The notes: generated by a model from the letters alone, not told the origin. A DNA stretch of 30,738 nucleotides from CAYUYV01 sp050331455 (GCA_050331455.1 JBHJGV010000024.1:1-30738), one strand, 5' to 3'. Counted from the stretch's first letter, positions 15,871 through 25,188 are shown. Numbers and translations are program-made.

Positions 15871-17265
15871 TCACGCCTTCGGCGCGATCATGTCCTCGGG
15901 CCGCACGATGGCATCGAAATCCTCCGCGCTCACGAACCCGAGCTTCAGGGCCTCCTCCCGCAAGGTCGTCCCGTTCTTGTGGGCCGTCTTGGCCACCATC
16001 GTTGCATTGTCATAGCCGATCTTCGGCGCGAGCGCGGTGACCAGCATGAGGGAGCGGGCCATCAGGGCGCTGATCTGTTCGTCATTCGGCTCGATGCCCG
16101 CCACGCATTTGTCCGTGAAGCTGACGGCCGCATCGCCCAGCAGCCGCACGGACTGGAGCAGGCTGTAGATCATCACCGGCTTGAAGACATTGAGCTCCAT
16201 ATGCCCCTGGCTGCCCGCCATGGTCACAGTCATGTGGTTGCCCATCACCTGGGCGCAGACCATGGTCAGCGCTTCGCACTGGGTCGGGTTCACCTTGCCC
16301 GGCATGATGGAGGAGCCCGGCTCGTTCTCCGGCAGGCGCAATTCGGCAAGGCCCGAGCGCGGGCCCGAGCCCAGCAGGCGGATATCGCTGGCGATCTTGA
16401 ACAGGCTGCAGGCCACGGTGTTCAGCATGCCCGACATTTCGACAATGGCGTCATGGGCCGCCAGGGCCTCGAATTTGTTCTCGGCCGTGACGAAGGGCAG
16501 GCCGGTCACCTCCGCCACTTCGGCCGCGAAGGCTTCGGCAAAGCCCGGCTTGGCGTTGAGGCCCGTACCAACGGCCGTGCCGCCCTGGGCAAGCTGCAGC
16601 AGGCGGGGCAGGGAGGCTTTCACCCGCTCAATGCCGTATTGCACTTGTGCGGCATAGCCGGAAAATTCCTGACCCAGGGTCAGGGGCGTCGCGTCCTGAA
16701 GATGGGTCCGCCCGAACTTGATGATGTCGCCCCAGGCCTTGGCTTTGCCATCGAGCGCCGTATGCAGATGACGAAGCGCCGGGACGAGCCGGTGATGGAT
16801 TTCCTCCGCCGCCGCGATATGCATGGCTGTCGGGAAGGTGTCGTTGGAGGACTGGGACCGGTTGCAGTGGTCGTTGGGGTGGACCGGATCCTTGGAGCCG
16901 ACCGTGCCGCCCAGGATCTCGATGGCCCGGTTGGAGATCACCTCATTGGCGTTCATGTTGGACTGGGTGCCCGACCCCGTCTGCCACACGACCAGGGGGA
17001 AATGGTCGTCGAGCCGGCCCGCGATCACGTCGTCGGCGGCCTTTGTGATCGCGTCTGCAAGGCGGGGGTCCAGATTGTCGAGGCTCTTGTTGGCCAGGGC
17101 CGCGGACCGCTTCACAATGCCCAGCGCCCGGATGAGCGGGGCCGGCATGGTTTCCGTACCGATCTTGAAATTTCCCAGGGATCGCTGGGTTTGGGCACCC
17201 CAATACCGGTCCGCCGGCACGTCGAGTGGGCCAAAGGAATCCGTTTCGGTCCGGGTCGTCGCCAT
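15871..17265 (-). CDS. fumC: Class II fumarate hydratase FumC
   Basis: FumC interconverts fumarate and malate in the TCA cycle in the cytoplasm as an iron-free tetramer. The 464-residue length is exact for the class. Signatures include GSGTQSNMNANEV (97-109), NDHCNRSQSSNDTFPT (131-146), GRTHLQDATP (185-194, catalytic H188) and the mobile-loop motif GSSIMPGKVNP (317-327). The start is the ATG at 17263-17265, with AAGAGG upstream on the minus strand; the longer open frame has no family sequence before it. The gene follows sspB by 185 bases and precedes the RHH gene. Confidence 0.97.
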   Translation of the reverse strand: MATTRTETDSFGPLDVPADRYWGAQTQRSLGNFKIGTETMPAPLIRALGIVKRSAALANKSLDNLDPRLADAITKAADDVIAGRLDDHFPLVVWQTGSGTQSNMNANEVISNRAIEILGGTVGSKDPVHPNDHCNRSQSSNDTFPTAMHIAAAEEIHHRLVPALRHLHTALDGKAKAWGDIIKFGRTHLQDATPLTLGQEFSGYAAQVQYGIERVKASLPRLLQLAQGGTAVGTGLNAKPGFAEAFAAEVAEVTGLPFVTAENKFEALAAHDAIVEMSGMLNTVACSLFKIASDIRLLGSGPRSGLAELRLPENEPGSSIMPGKVNPTQCEALTMVCAQVMGNHMTVTMAGSQGHMELNVFKPVMIYSLLQSVRLLGDAAVSFTDKCVAGIEPNDEQISALMARSLMLVTALAPKIGYDNATMVAKTAHKNGTTLREEALKLGFVSAEDFDAIVRPEDMIAPKA

Positions 17266-17450
17266 CGTCAACCTCTTGCGTGCAGGCCCGCGCAAATCGG
17301 AAAGGGCCAAGCCGCCGACCCAAGCGGGACACGCGGCCCGGAATGCGCTGCCATCGATCCTTCGTGTTTCGGAAAAGAGGTTTAAGGCAGTTGCCGGACC
17401 ATCGCAATTGGGGGGTGCAGCAACGCGCTTTCGTGTCCGGCCCGTGCCGG

Positions 17451-17984
17451 TCACTTTTTACGGGAGGAGCGGAACGTGTCGAGGCTCACCACGTCGGCGG
17501 TGCCGCCTTCGGCCTTGTGTTCGGTTTCCTCGTCGGCGCTTTGCGCCGTTGCGGGCCCATCCGGCGCCCCATGGGCCCGTTCACCGCGGGGGAAGGAAAG
17601 CTGTTCCGGCGTCTCCCCGTCCCCGTCACCGTCCCGTTCGAAGCGGATGCCGAACTGGACGCTGGGATCATAGAAGCTGGTGATGGCCTGGAAGGGCACA
17701 GACAGGCGCTCGGGCACTTTGTTGAAGCTCAGGGTCACTTCGAAATGATCCTGAGTCACTTCCAAATCGCCGAACTGGTGCTGAATGACGATGGTCATTT
17801 CGCCCGGATATTGGGCTTTCAGCACATCCGAGATCATGACGCCCGGGAACACGGTCTGGAAGGCGATGTAGAAATGATGGCTGCCCGGCAGCCCGTCATC
17901 GCGCACACGCTCCAGCGCCAGCCTGACGACGCCCCTGAGGGCATCCTGCGCCAGGTGGTGATAATTCATCAGATCCTTTGCCAT
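17451..17984 (-). CDS. sspB: ClpXP adaptor SspB (alphaproteobacterial type)
   Basis: SspB tethers ssrA-tagged and other substrates to the ClpXP protease. The 177-residue protein opens with DLMNYHHLAQDALRGVVR, followed by the beta-rich core with FYIAFQTVFPGV and EMTIVIQHQF, as in SspB-alpha. A Glu/Asp/Gly-rich linker (about 118-163) leads to the C-terminal VVSLDTFRSSRKK, which matches the ClpX-docking tail of the family. I choose the ATG at 17982-17984 (MAKDLMNYHH). An ATG seven codons upstream (17,005 bases further along the minus strand is not meant; it is at 18003-18005) adds residues not typical of the family. Neither start has a strong ribosome binding site. Confidence 0.93.
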   Translation of the reverse strand: MAKDLMNYHHLAQDALRGVVRLALERVRDDGLPGSHHFYIAFQTVFPGVMISDVLKAQYPGEMTIVIQHQFGDLEVTQDHFEVTLSFNKVPERLSVPFQAITSFYDPSVQFGIRFERDGDGDGETPEQLSFPRGERAHGAPDGPATAQSADEETEHKAEGGTADVVSLDTFRSSRKK

Positions 17985-18114
17985 GGATGCCGTTCCGGAG
18001 TGCACGCGGGAGGAAATTCTGCTCCATCAAGGGTAATGACGGGGGCATGGATGTCAAACCGGTCCGCCGCAGCTCCTGCAAACCCTGAACCGGCGATCCC
18101 TGAAGGAGACGGCC

Positions 18115-19503
18115 ATGACCATGGACTCGACGAAAACGCCCCGGTCCGGACAACTCGCCCGATTCGAACCGCGCGAAAGGCTGACCTCCCTGGTCAGCGT
18201 GTTTCCCGAGATGCGGCGCACGACGCTGGCCGTGTGGACCCGGCCCGCCTTCAAGGAGCCGGTCCAGCTTTACGACAACGGTTTCGTGCAGGCCCTGTTT
18301 CTGAGTGATCCGGACGCCCTGCGCCAGGTGCTGACGGATCCCGCAACCTTCGGCAAGACCCGCGTCCAGGGTGCTGTGTTGAAGCCGGCGCTCGGGAACG
18401 GGCTGCTGACCAGCGAGGGGGAGGCCTGGGCCGGTCAGCGCCGGGCCATGCAACCGGCCTTCAAGGGGTCGCAAATCCGCGCGCTTGTCCCCATGATGGC
18501 GGAGGTGGTGCGCGCCCGACTCAACGCGTGGCGGGCTGAGGGCCCCCGTGAGCTTGATCTCCATCCGGAAATGATGGACCTGACGCTGGAGATCCTGTGC
18601 AACACGCTGTTCACGGATCTTTCCCTGGACCGGTATGCCCTGGGCCGGTGCATCACCGACTATCTGGACATTTATGCCCGGCCGGACCGCCTGACGCTCC
18701 TCGGCGTGCCGGGCTGGGTGCCCCGGGTGAAATGGTGGCAGGCGCGCTCCACGCTGAAGACCCTGCGCGCCACGATGGATGGGATCCTGGCCACGCGTCT
18801 CGCCGACCCCACGCCCCGGTCCGATTTCCTGACCCGCCTGATAGAGGCCAGGGACGAGGAAACCGGCCGGACCCTGAGCCACGCGGACATCAAGGACAAT
18901 CTCGCCACCTTTCTAGCCGCCGGGCACGAGACCACGGCGGTCGCCCTGACCTGGGCCCTTTATCTGCTCGGTGAATTTCCGTGGGCCGCCGAGCGTATCT
19001 GCGAGGAGGCCGACCGTGTCTTGGGCAAGGATCCGGCAGCGCCGGTCACGGGCGAACAGGCGGCGGGCCTGACCTATACCCGTCAGGTGCTGGAAGAGGC
19101 CATGCGTCTTTATCCGCCCGTGCCCATGATGGACCGGGAGGTGCGCAAGCCGGTGCGCGTCGCCGGCCATGATCTGCGCAAAGGGGCCATCATCCTGATC
19201 AGCCCTTATGTTCTGCATCGGCACGAGCGTGTATGGGACGATCCGGAAGCCTTCGACCCGGACCGCTTCACGCCGGCGGCGGTCAAGACCCGGGACCGCT
19301 ATGCCTATATGCCTTTCAATCTGGGGCCGCGCACATGTATCGGGATGGGCTTTGCGCTGACGGAAGGCACCCTGGCCCTTGCGCTCATCGCCCAGGCGTT
19401 CCGCGTGGAAACCCTGTTGCCGGGCAAGGCCATCACGCCCATCGCCCTCGTGTCCCTGCGCCCGAAGGAAGGCATGCCGGCCCGTCTCGTTCCCCGCGCC
19501 TGA
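18115..19503 (+). CDS. Cytochrome P450
   Basis: A 462-residue soluble-type heme monooxygenase with no N-terminal membrane anchor. The hallmarks are present: the I-helix oxygen-binding motif AGHETT (269-274), ExxR at E328-R331 in EEAMRLYPP, a PERF-like DPDRF (381-385), and the heme loop FNLGPRTCIG (401-410) with thiolate C408. The substrate cannot be predicted. No ferredoxin or reductase gene is adjacent. AAGGAG lies about seven bases before the ATG at 18115. The gene faces away from sspB (divergent, 130 bp) and converges with dabA. Confidence 0.95.
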   Translation: MTMDSTKTPRSGQLARFEPRERLTSLVSVFPEMRRTTLAVWTRPAFKEPVQLYDNGFVQALFLSDPDALRQVLTDPATFGKTRVQGAVLKPALGNGLLTSEGEAWAGQRRAMQPAFKGSQIRALVPMMAEVVRARLNAWRAEGPRELDLHPEMMDLTLEILCNTLFTDLSLDRYALGRCITDYLDIYARPDRLTLLGVPGWVPRVKWWQARSTLKTLRATMDGILATRLADPTPRSDFLTRLIEARDEETGRTLSHADIKDNLATFLAAGHETTAVALTWALYLLGEFPWAAERICEEADRVLGKDPAAPVTGEQAAGLTYTRQVLEEAMRLYPPVPMMDREVRKPVRVAGHDLRKGAIILISPYVLHRHERVWDDPEAFDPDRFTPAAVKTRDRYAYMPFNLGPRTCIGMGFALTEGTLALALIAQAFRVETLLPGKAITPIALVSLRPKEGMPARLVPRA

Positions 19504-19521
19504 AGGGGCGGCGCGGGGAAG

Positions 19522-19573
19522 ACGGCCGCGTGGCGGCGCAGCCGGCGTTGGGGCCGGTTCAGTCCACGGCCGT
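19522..19573. terminator. Possible shared terminator between P450 and dabA
   Basis: ACGGCC..GTGG (19522-19533, with a two-base bulge) pairs with CCACGGCCGT (19564-19573), and an inner hairpin CCGGC/GCCGG sits at 19542-19557. It fills the gap between two convergent genes and touches the dabA stop. There is no U-run on either strand, so it is only a candidate. Confidence 0.35.
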
Positions 19574-21996
19574 CAGCTTACGGCCAAAAGGTCCCGGCTC
19601 GCCTCGCCTTTCCCGTCCACCGGCACCCAGGTGAGATCGCCCACATAGCGCTTGGCGAGCCGGCCCTGCGCATCCATGGCGAAGAGGTGAAGCCACCGAT
19701 TGTCGAACAGCGCGCGCACGCCGTCATGGCGCCGCAGAATGTCGGTCATCGCCTCGACCGGCGCTTCGATGCACACGGACAAACGCAGCGGATCATGGGC
19801 GTAGTCTTCTCCGTCATGCACCGATTGCCAGGCGAGGCCGCCGCGCAGCAGGCCGCCATTGCCTTCGAAAACGCCGATGCCGCCCACCACATTGTGCAAA
19901 AGCTTGTTGCCGGACCCGAAGGCCTCCGGCGCGACGGTGGAGCCGTAATATTGCAGGCTGATCCAGCTTGCCACGACCACCGGCGCCGTCATGATCAGCT
20001 CCAGAACGCCAAAGCCCTGGTCCCCGTCCTGGTGCCAATCATAGTCGTGCAGAAAAGCCCGGCCTTCGAGGCTGCGTCCGGCCGTGCGCGCGCGGGGGGC
20101 CGCGATGAAGGCCTTGCAGCCCGCGAGGGCCCATTCGGGGCGCACCTCGGCCCAGTCCCGGGCTCGCACGGGAATATCCCCATGGCTTTCGGCACGCGGC
20201 AGGCGCAGCGCCCGCTCCCCCCGGGTCACTTTCCCGGCGGCCTTCAGCCATTGCTGCACCTGCTTCAAATCGGCCTTGTGCTGATCGATGGACACGTCCT
20301 TGTCGTAGATCGTGATCCTGTCCGTGGTCGTATCGTGCAGTCCGCCGACGAAAAGCGTGTCCTCGGGCACGGTGATGCCCCGCTCGATCAGCCCCTTGCG
20401 TACGTCCGTGTCGTTCAGCAGTTGCGCCAGAAGCCGGGCATTGACCTCACCGGAATAGCCGCCGCAGGCCCCGCAATGGAGCCCGCTCGCATGGGGATTA
20501 TTGACGACATTCGCGCCATGGCCCGCCAACAGCACGACCCGTGCGAAATTCGAGGTCAGTGACATGGCACGCAGCACCGTTTCGGCCGCCCCGATCCGGG
20601 TCTCCAGATCCAGCGCCGGGTCGAAATGCGGCGTGGGATCGTTCGGCACCGTCATGGGATTAAGGCCCAACCCGTCGCGCAGCAGCTTGCCGATATAGAC
20701 GGGGCCCATCGCCTCAACAAAGGCGAAGGAGGAAACGGCGGCCAGCTTGAAGCGCCCCCAAGCCCGCTTGGCCCGGGCTGCATAGCGCGCCGCCAGATCC
20801 TGGGCGGACTGGCTTTCGTCGCCCGAGGAGGAACTGACCGTGGGGTTCAGGAGGACGGGCAGGCGCAGCTCGTCCACATCGGAGGCAAAGCGGCGATGTT
20901 TGGCGAAGACGCCGAAAAAGCCCGCAAACCCCAGGGTCTGGATCGCCGGATCGACCGCCTCAAGGGCGCGCCGGAAGACTTCGGAGCGCACATCGATACA
21001 GAACGCGGCCTGCAGGGTCGGCCGGCTGCTGCGGGGTGCGGGCGCCGGTCGGGCAAGGGTGGCGGCGAGGTCGCGCTGGATCGCCCGTTCATTGGCTTCC
21101 TGCAGAATTTCATCGACGATATCGTCCGCCTGCGGCTGGAGCGGCTCGACATGGGCCTTGCGGACCCCGGCCCAGGCAGCATCGATGGTGTCCTGGTGCT
21201 GACGGTACAGCGCCTCTTCCCAGACCAGGCGAATGGCTAGGAAATCCGTAATCGTCGTATCGCCACCATCGGCGAGTTCGGCACGCCACAACTCGTAACG
21301 GGCATATTGGGCCCAGCCCCCCAGCGAGAGCAGAAGCTGGTGGAAATAGGTTTCGAGCGCCGCCCGGTCGAGGCCGAGGGTGTTGACCGCGCGGGCCATG
21401 GCCTCGCCGGCGTTCTCGGGCACATCGGCGACAAAGGCCGCAAAATCCTTCAGGCCCATGATCTCCGGCGTCAGGTCATGGGTGGCAAAGGCCTGCCAGG
21501 CGGACCAGGCCGACTTGCGCCGGGGGGCGGCCCACAGGGCCTGGCCTCGGTCGAAATAGCCCCCCGCCCATACGCCGAACCGGTCTGCCATGATGCCGGG
21601 CCAGTCGATCCCGCTTTCCCGGGCGGCGAGGTCGACCACAGTCTTCAGCGGCTCCGCCGCCGGCCGCACCGACTGCATCGCCGCTTTCAGGGCCGCAACA
21701 TCGGCTGGCTTTTCCGCATGGGGCGAGGCGGCCAGGGCGGCCGCCAAATCATCGTCCGTGATCGCGTTCGACGCCACGCGATCCTGATACCAGGATCGGG
21801 CCATGGTCACGGGCAGGCCGCCGACGCGCCCCAGCCGGGCGCCCGTCTGGGCCAGGGTCTCGCCGGTCTGACCCAGATAGGGATTGACGGCGACATAGGA
21901 GGCCAGCGGCCACAAGGGTGGGATCTGTCGCGCGGCCGTGTCCGCATCGCTCATCACGGAGAAGTCGACCGGGCCCAAAGAAGTGTCGAGTGTCAT
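19573..21996 (-). CDS. dabA: Inorganic carbon transporter subunit DabA (DUF2309)
   Basis: DabA is the zinc-binding cytoplasmic subunit of the DAB bicarbonate/CO2 accumulation system. It is thought to act as a vectorial carbonic anhydrase coupled to DabB. The 807-residue length fits. The beta-carbonic-anhydrase-like zinc site is complete: C333 and D335 in AAFCIDVRSE, H493 in AGHGAN, and C508 in HCGACGG. The 15-residue spacing between H493 and C508 equals that in the characterised Halothiobacillus protein (His524/Cys539). The start is the ATG at 21994-21996, with AAGGAG upstream on the minus strand. A start six codons earlier is weaker. It lies 21 bases behind dabB. Confidence 0.95.
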   Translation of the reverse strand: MTLDTSLGPVDFSVMSDADTAARQIPPLWPLASYVAVNPYLGQTGETLAQTGARLGRVGGLPVTMARSWYQDRVASNAITDDDLAAALAASPHAEKPADVAALKAAMQSVRPAAEPLKTVVDLAARESGIDWPGIMADRFGVWAGGYFDRGQALWAAPRRKSAWSAWQAFATHDLTPEIMGLKDFAAFVADVPENAGEAMARAVNTLGLDRAALETYFHQLLLSLGGWAQYARYELWRAELADGGDTTITDFLAIRLVWEEALYRQHQDTIDAAWAGVRKAHVEPLQPQADDIVDEILQEANERAIQRDLAATLARPAPAPRSSRPTLQAAFCIDVRSEVFRRALEAVDPAIQTLGFAGFFGVFAKHRRFASDVDELRLPVLLNPTVSSSSGDESQSAQDLAARYAARAKRAWGRFKLAAVSSFAFVEAMGPVYIGKLLRDGLGLNPMTVPNDPTPHFDPALDLETRIGAAETVLRAMSLTSNFARVVLLAGHGANVVNNPHASGLHCGACGGYSGEVNARLLAQLLNDTDVRKGLIERGITVPEDTLFVGGLHDTTTDRITIYDKDVSIDQHKADLKQVQQWLKAAGKVTRGERALRLPRAESHGDIPVRARDWAEVRPEWALAGCKAFIAAPRARTAGRSLEGRAFLHDYDWHQDGDQGFGVLELIMTAPVVVASWISLQYYGSTVAPEAFGSGNKLLHNVVGGIGVFEGNGGLLRGGLAWQSVHDGEDYAHDPLRLSVCIEAPVEAMTDILRRHDGVRALFDNRWLHLFAMDAQGRLAKRYVGDLTWVPVDGKGEASRDLLAVS

Positions 21997-22017
21997 GGCG
22001 GATCTCCTTCTCACATG

Positions 22018-23577
22018 TCAGGACGAGCGGTGGACGGACCAATTGCCGACCAGCCGATCGAACACGGCATTCGCATAAAGACCATTGGCAAGGTGCACCC
22101 GCAGGCCCGCCGCCGCCGGGTGATAGGCCCAGAGGGGAAAAAGGGCCTGGGCCAGGGCGACGAGACCGAAACTGAACACCGCAAGACTGAGCAGGGCCCA
22201 TTCCAGGGGGCCCGGCGCCGGGGTGCGCAGCAGGGTACCGGAGGTGAGCCATTCCGCTCCCGTCTGGAGTGCGAAATAGCTGACCGACGTGGCGACGGAG
22301 TAAATCGCCGTGCGCCGGGTGAGCACGTCCGGTGCGCTGTCCGCGAGGCCCTGGGCGAGCAAATAGGCAACGCCGAAAATCAGGATGGCGCCCAGGGCGA
22401 TGGCCTGGGGGGATTTGGTCTCGAACCCGAAGGCAAAGCCGATAAGGGCGTAGATGAAAAGTGCCAAGCCAAAGGAGCGAAGGACCGCCCCGCCACTGGG
22501 AATGGCGATGGGCCCAGGCCGCCGGATGGCCGCCACGAGATCCACGGCCGTGCCCGAGGCCAGGAACGCATGGGCCTTGTAAAGGGAGTGGGCGACGATG
22601 TGCAGAAGAGCCAGCGGAAACAGGGCCAAGCCGCACTGCATGATCATGAAACCCATCTGCGCGATGGTGGACCAGGCCAGCGAGTTCTTCACGCCCGACT
22701 GGCCCAGCATGGCCAGACCGCCAAACAACGCCGTGAAGCCGCCGATCAACACCAAGAGGGCCAGCACGCCGGGCGCCAGCAGCATGACATCGGAAAAGCG
22801 GATAAGCAGGAAGCCGCCCGCATTGATCACGCCCGCATGGAGCAGGGCCGACACCGGTGTGGGCGTTTCCATCACTTCCGTCAGCCAGCTGTGGGTCGGG
22901 AACTGGGCCGATTTCAGCATGGCCGCAAATGCGAGAAGCAGGGCGGCCCAGATGCTGCCCGTGGGTGCCGTGTCCTGTTGGGCTGCGGCAAGGATCGTCG
23001 CGATATCGAAACTGCCATAGCCATAGGCGAGCAGGGCCACCGCGCCGATCAGCGCCACATCGCCCATCCGTGCCACGACAAATTTCTTCCGTGCAGCCCG
23101 GATTGCCTGGACCCGGTCTCCGTAAAACAGCAGCAGCCGGTGCAGCGACAGGCTGGTGGCGACCCAGGCCACCGCCAAATGGATGAGGTTGCCCGCCTGG
23201 ACAAGCAACAGCACCGACGCGAGCGTTGCCGCCATCCAACCCAGAAACGCGCCCTGGCGCGCCTCGCCGTCGAGATAGGAACCGGAATAGCGGATCACGA
23301 TCCAGCCCACGAAAGACACCAGCACCAGCATGACGACGCTGACCACATCGAGCCGGCTCGACAGGCCCACGCCGAGCAATCCGATCAGCGGTCCCGTCCC
23401 AGAGCTTTCCCGGATCAGGATCACAGCGGTTGTAATGGCTGCGGCAAGGCCGACCAGCGCCGCGCCTTCCGTCAGTCGGGGGATGCCCGTCGGGCGCCGA
23501 CCGGGGCGCTGAAAAGCCACAAAGGCCGCGAGCAGCAGCGCGGCAGGCGGAATTAAGGGAGTGAGCGCATAAAGCAT
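22018..23577 (-). CDS. dabB: Proton-channel-like membrane subunit DabB (NuoL/MrpA family)
   Basis: A 519-residue polytopic protein related to the antiporter-like subunits of complex I. It is expected to conduct the cation flux that powers DabA. It has about 13 hydrophobic spans. The core shows KSAQFPTHSWLTEVMETPTPVSALLHAG-type sequence (about residues 222-249) with the conserved lysine and glutamate of proton-pumping homologues, and LHIVAHSLYKAHAFLASG with conserved histidines and lysine. Being paired with DabA and shorter than NuoL (~610) favours DabB over a respiratory subunit. The start is the ATG at 23575-23577; it is divergent from a LysR gene. Confidence 0.94.
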   Translation of the reverse strand: MLYALTPLIPPAALLLAAFVAFQRPGRRPTGIPRLTEGAALVGLAAAITTAVILIRESSGTGPLIGLLGVGLSSRLDVVSVVMLVLVSFVGWIVIRYSGSYLDGEARQGAFLGWMAATLASVLLLVQAGNLIHLAVAWVATSLSLHRLLLFYGDRVQAIRAARKKFVVARMGDVALIGAVALLAYGYGSFDIATILAAAQQDTAPTGSIWAALLLAFAAMLKSAQFPTHSWLTEVMETPTPVSALLHAGVINAGGFLLIRFSDVMLLAPGVLALLVLIGGFTALFGGLAMLGQSGVKNSLAWSTIAQMGFMIMQCGLALFPLALLHIVAHSLYKAHAFLASGTAVDLVAAIRRPGPIAIPSGGAVLRSFGLALFIYALIGFAFGFETKSPQAIALGAILIFGVAYLLAQGLADSAPDVLTRRTAIYSVATSVSYFALQTGAEWLTSGTLLRTPAPGPLEWALLSLAVFSFGLVALAQALFPLWAYHPAAAGLRVHLANGLYANAVFDRLVGNWSVHRSS

Positions 23578-23650
23578 GGGCGTGGCGTCTCCGGTTGAGG
23601 ATGGGATCAGGCAAGGCTATACGTCAGCCGATATCTTCAGAAAAATACTT

Positions 23651-23670
23651 TGTTCTAAAGAAAATGTTCT
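23651..23670. promoter_or_regulatory. Possible LysR operator between dabB and its regulator
   Basis: The 108-bp divergent gap has an A/T-rich core that stands out from the GC-rich surroundings. TGTTCT occurs twice (23651-23656 and 23665-23670), 14 bases apart start to start. TTCT-AA-AGAA at 23653-23662 is an inverted repeat. Such repeats in a LysR-target gap are plausible binding sites. Confidence 0.4.
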
Positions 23671-23685
23671 GTCTAAGTGAACGGT

Positions 23686-24588
23686 ATGAGCGAGCTGAAT
23701 TATCACCACCTGCGCTATTTCCAGATGGTTGCCCATGAGGGCAACCTGACCCGGGCTGCCCAGCAGCTCAACGTGTCCCAATCGGCTGTGTCCCATCAGA
23801 TCCGTCTGCTGGAGGAGCGGCTGGGCCAGGCCCTGTTCGAACGCCGGGGACGAGCCCTGGAACTCACCGAAGCAGGCCGGATCGCGCTCGACCATGCCGA
23901 CGCCATTTTCGCCGTGGGCGATGAATTGGTGGATGCCATGAGGCGGGGTGGGGCGGCGCGGGAGGTGCTGCGGATCGGGGCGCTGGCCACGCTATCGCGC
24001 AATTTTCAGATGGGTTTCCTTGAGCCCCTGCTGGGACGCAGCGATATCGAATTGATCCTGCGATCCGGCAGCCTCAACGATCTGCTTCGGCAGTTGGAGG
24101 CCCATCGGCTCGATGCCGTGCTGGTCGACATGCCCCTGGCCCGGGACAGCGCGACCCCATGGATCACCCATCTGATCGCCGAACAGCCTGTTAGTCTCGT
24201 GGGTACGAAACGCCGGGTGCGGGCCCGCCAGTCCCTTGAACAGATGCTCCAGGACGAACCGCTGGTGGTGCCCACCTTGGAAAGCAGTATACGGATTGGC
24301 TTTGACGCACTGGTGGACCGGCTGGGTGTGAATCCGAGCCTTGTGGCCGAGGTCGACGATATGGCCATGCTGCGCCTGTTGGCGCGGGCCGATCTGGGGT
24401 TGGCCGTGGTTCCGCCCATTGTCGTGAAGGACGAGATCGAATCCGGACGGCTTATCGAGGCCGCACAGCTTCCCGGCCTGAAAGAGGCATTTTACGCGGT
24501 GACCCTGACTCGCCGGTTTCCCAACACCCTGCTGCGATCGCTCATCGAGATCCCTGATCGGGCCTTGCCAAAGACGGTGCGCCAATAG
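23686..24588 (+). CDS. LysR-family transcriptional regulator, divergent from dabBA
   Basis: A 300-residue regulator with an N-terminal winged helix-turn-helix (ELNYHHLRYFQMVAHEGNLT, RAAQQLNVSQSAVSHQIRLL) and a two-lobe ligand-binding domain from about residue 90 to 290. The opening YHHLRYF, AHEGNLTRAA and QLNVSQSAVSHQI resembles NhaR-like members. I choose the ATG at 23686 (MSELNYHH) over a GTG at 23677 because it matches the family start; neither has a strong ribosome binding site. Its position facing dabB suggests it controls the inorganic carbon operon, perhaps with a CO2-related effector. That is inferred from context only. Confidence 0.92.
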   Translation: MSELNYHHLRYFQMVAHEGNLTRAAQQLNVSQSAVSHQIRLLEERLGQALFERRGRALELTEAGRIALDHADAIFAVGDELVDAMRRGGAAREVLRIGALATLSRNFQMGFLEPLLGRSDIELILRSGSLNDLLRQLEAHRLDAVLVDMPLARDSATPWITHLIAEQPVSLVGTKRRVRARQSLEQMLQDEPLVVPTLESSIRIGFDALVDRLGVNPSLVAEVDDMAMLRLLARADLGLAVVPPIVVKDEIESGRLIEAAQLPGLKEAFYAVTLTRRFPNTLLRSLIEIPDRALPKTVRQ

Positions 24589-24785
24589 GCCCCGTCCAGC
24601 AAAACCAGATTGTGGGCATGAAGCACATCGAGACCCTCTGCCGGCGGACCGTGGCACGCGGCACAGTGATCGGCGTAACGGGTGGTCCCGCGCCTTTCGG
24701 TGTGGTTGGTTTGCGGCAGCTCGGGGGGCATCTCCAGGGAACCACAAGAGTCCGCAAGGCGCATGATCGCGGCGTCATCGAGCAT
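24582..24785 (-). pseudogene. Remnant resembling a c-type cytochrome
   Basis: On the minus strand a frame without its own good start contains TTRYADHCAACHGPPAEGLD followed by NLVLLDGAYW. CAACH is a heme-binding CxxCH, and the flanking residues fit a class I cytochrome c (Y/A before the cysteines, HG after). The frame runs from the second tandem repeat into the 3' end of the LysR gene on the other strand, has no signal peptide and lacks a plausible C-terminal methionine. I read it as a decayed fragment. Chance similarity is not excluded. Confidence 0.4.
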
Positions 24786-25042
24786 GGCGGAGCTGGAGGG
24801 AGAACGTTCGAACCAAACGAACCCGCAGGGTTCGCAAGCGCGACCGCGCGTCGGCCGGTCAGGCCGCCCCCGCGGAGCACATGAGCGAAGCGAATTGTGC
24901 GTGAGCGAAGAAATGGCGGAGCTGGAGGGACAAAGTTCGAACCGAACGAACCCGCAGGGTTCGCAAGCGCGACCGCGCGTCGGCCGGTCAGGCCGCCCCC
25001 GCGGAGCACATGAGCGAAGCGAGTTGTGCGTGAGCGAAGAAA
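24785..25042 (-). repeat. 129-bp tandem repeat, two copies, in phase with the tRNA-Ala 3' end
   Basis: Copies at 24785-24913 and 24914-25042 differ at about four positions. Each begins with TGGCGGAGC on the plus strand, and the next period begins at 25043 with TGGTGGAGCC, the complement of the tRNA-Ala 3' end (GGCTCCACCA). Read on the minus strand, each copy ends in GGTTCGA, then GCTCCGCCA about 15 bases later, imitating a tRNA T-loop and tail. Inside each copy is a 7-bp hairpin CGAACCC/GGGTTCG. The period is a multiple of three, so a repetitive open frame appears that I do not regard as a gene. Origin by duplication from the tRNA end is likely; function is unknown. Confidence 0.88.
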
Positions 25043-25118
<76 letters not shown>

Positions 25119-25188
25119 ACGAGAGGTCGGATGCGGCGGGTGCCGCAACGAGAGCCGGACCCTAGTCCCGCCGGCGCGGGGGTTCAAC

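Noticed and set aside
21307..23556. A 749-residue plus-strand open frame across dabA and dabB
   Set aside because: It is a high-GC shadow of two well-recognised genes on the other strand; its sequence is rich in Arg, Gly and Gln with no fold pattern.
24785..25042. CRISPR array
   Set aside because: Only two contiguous long copies with no unique spacers, and no cas genes nearby.
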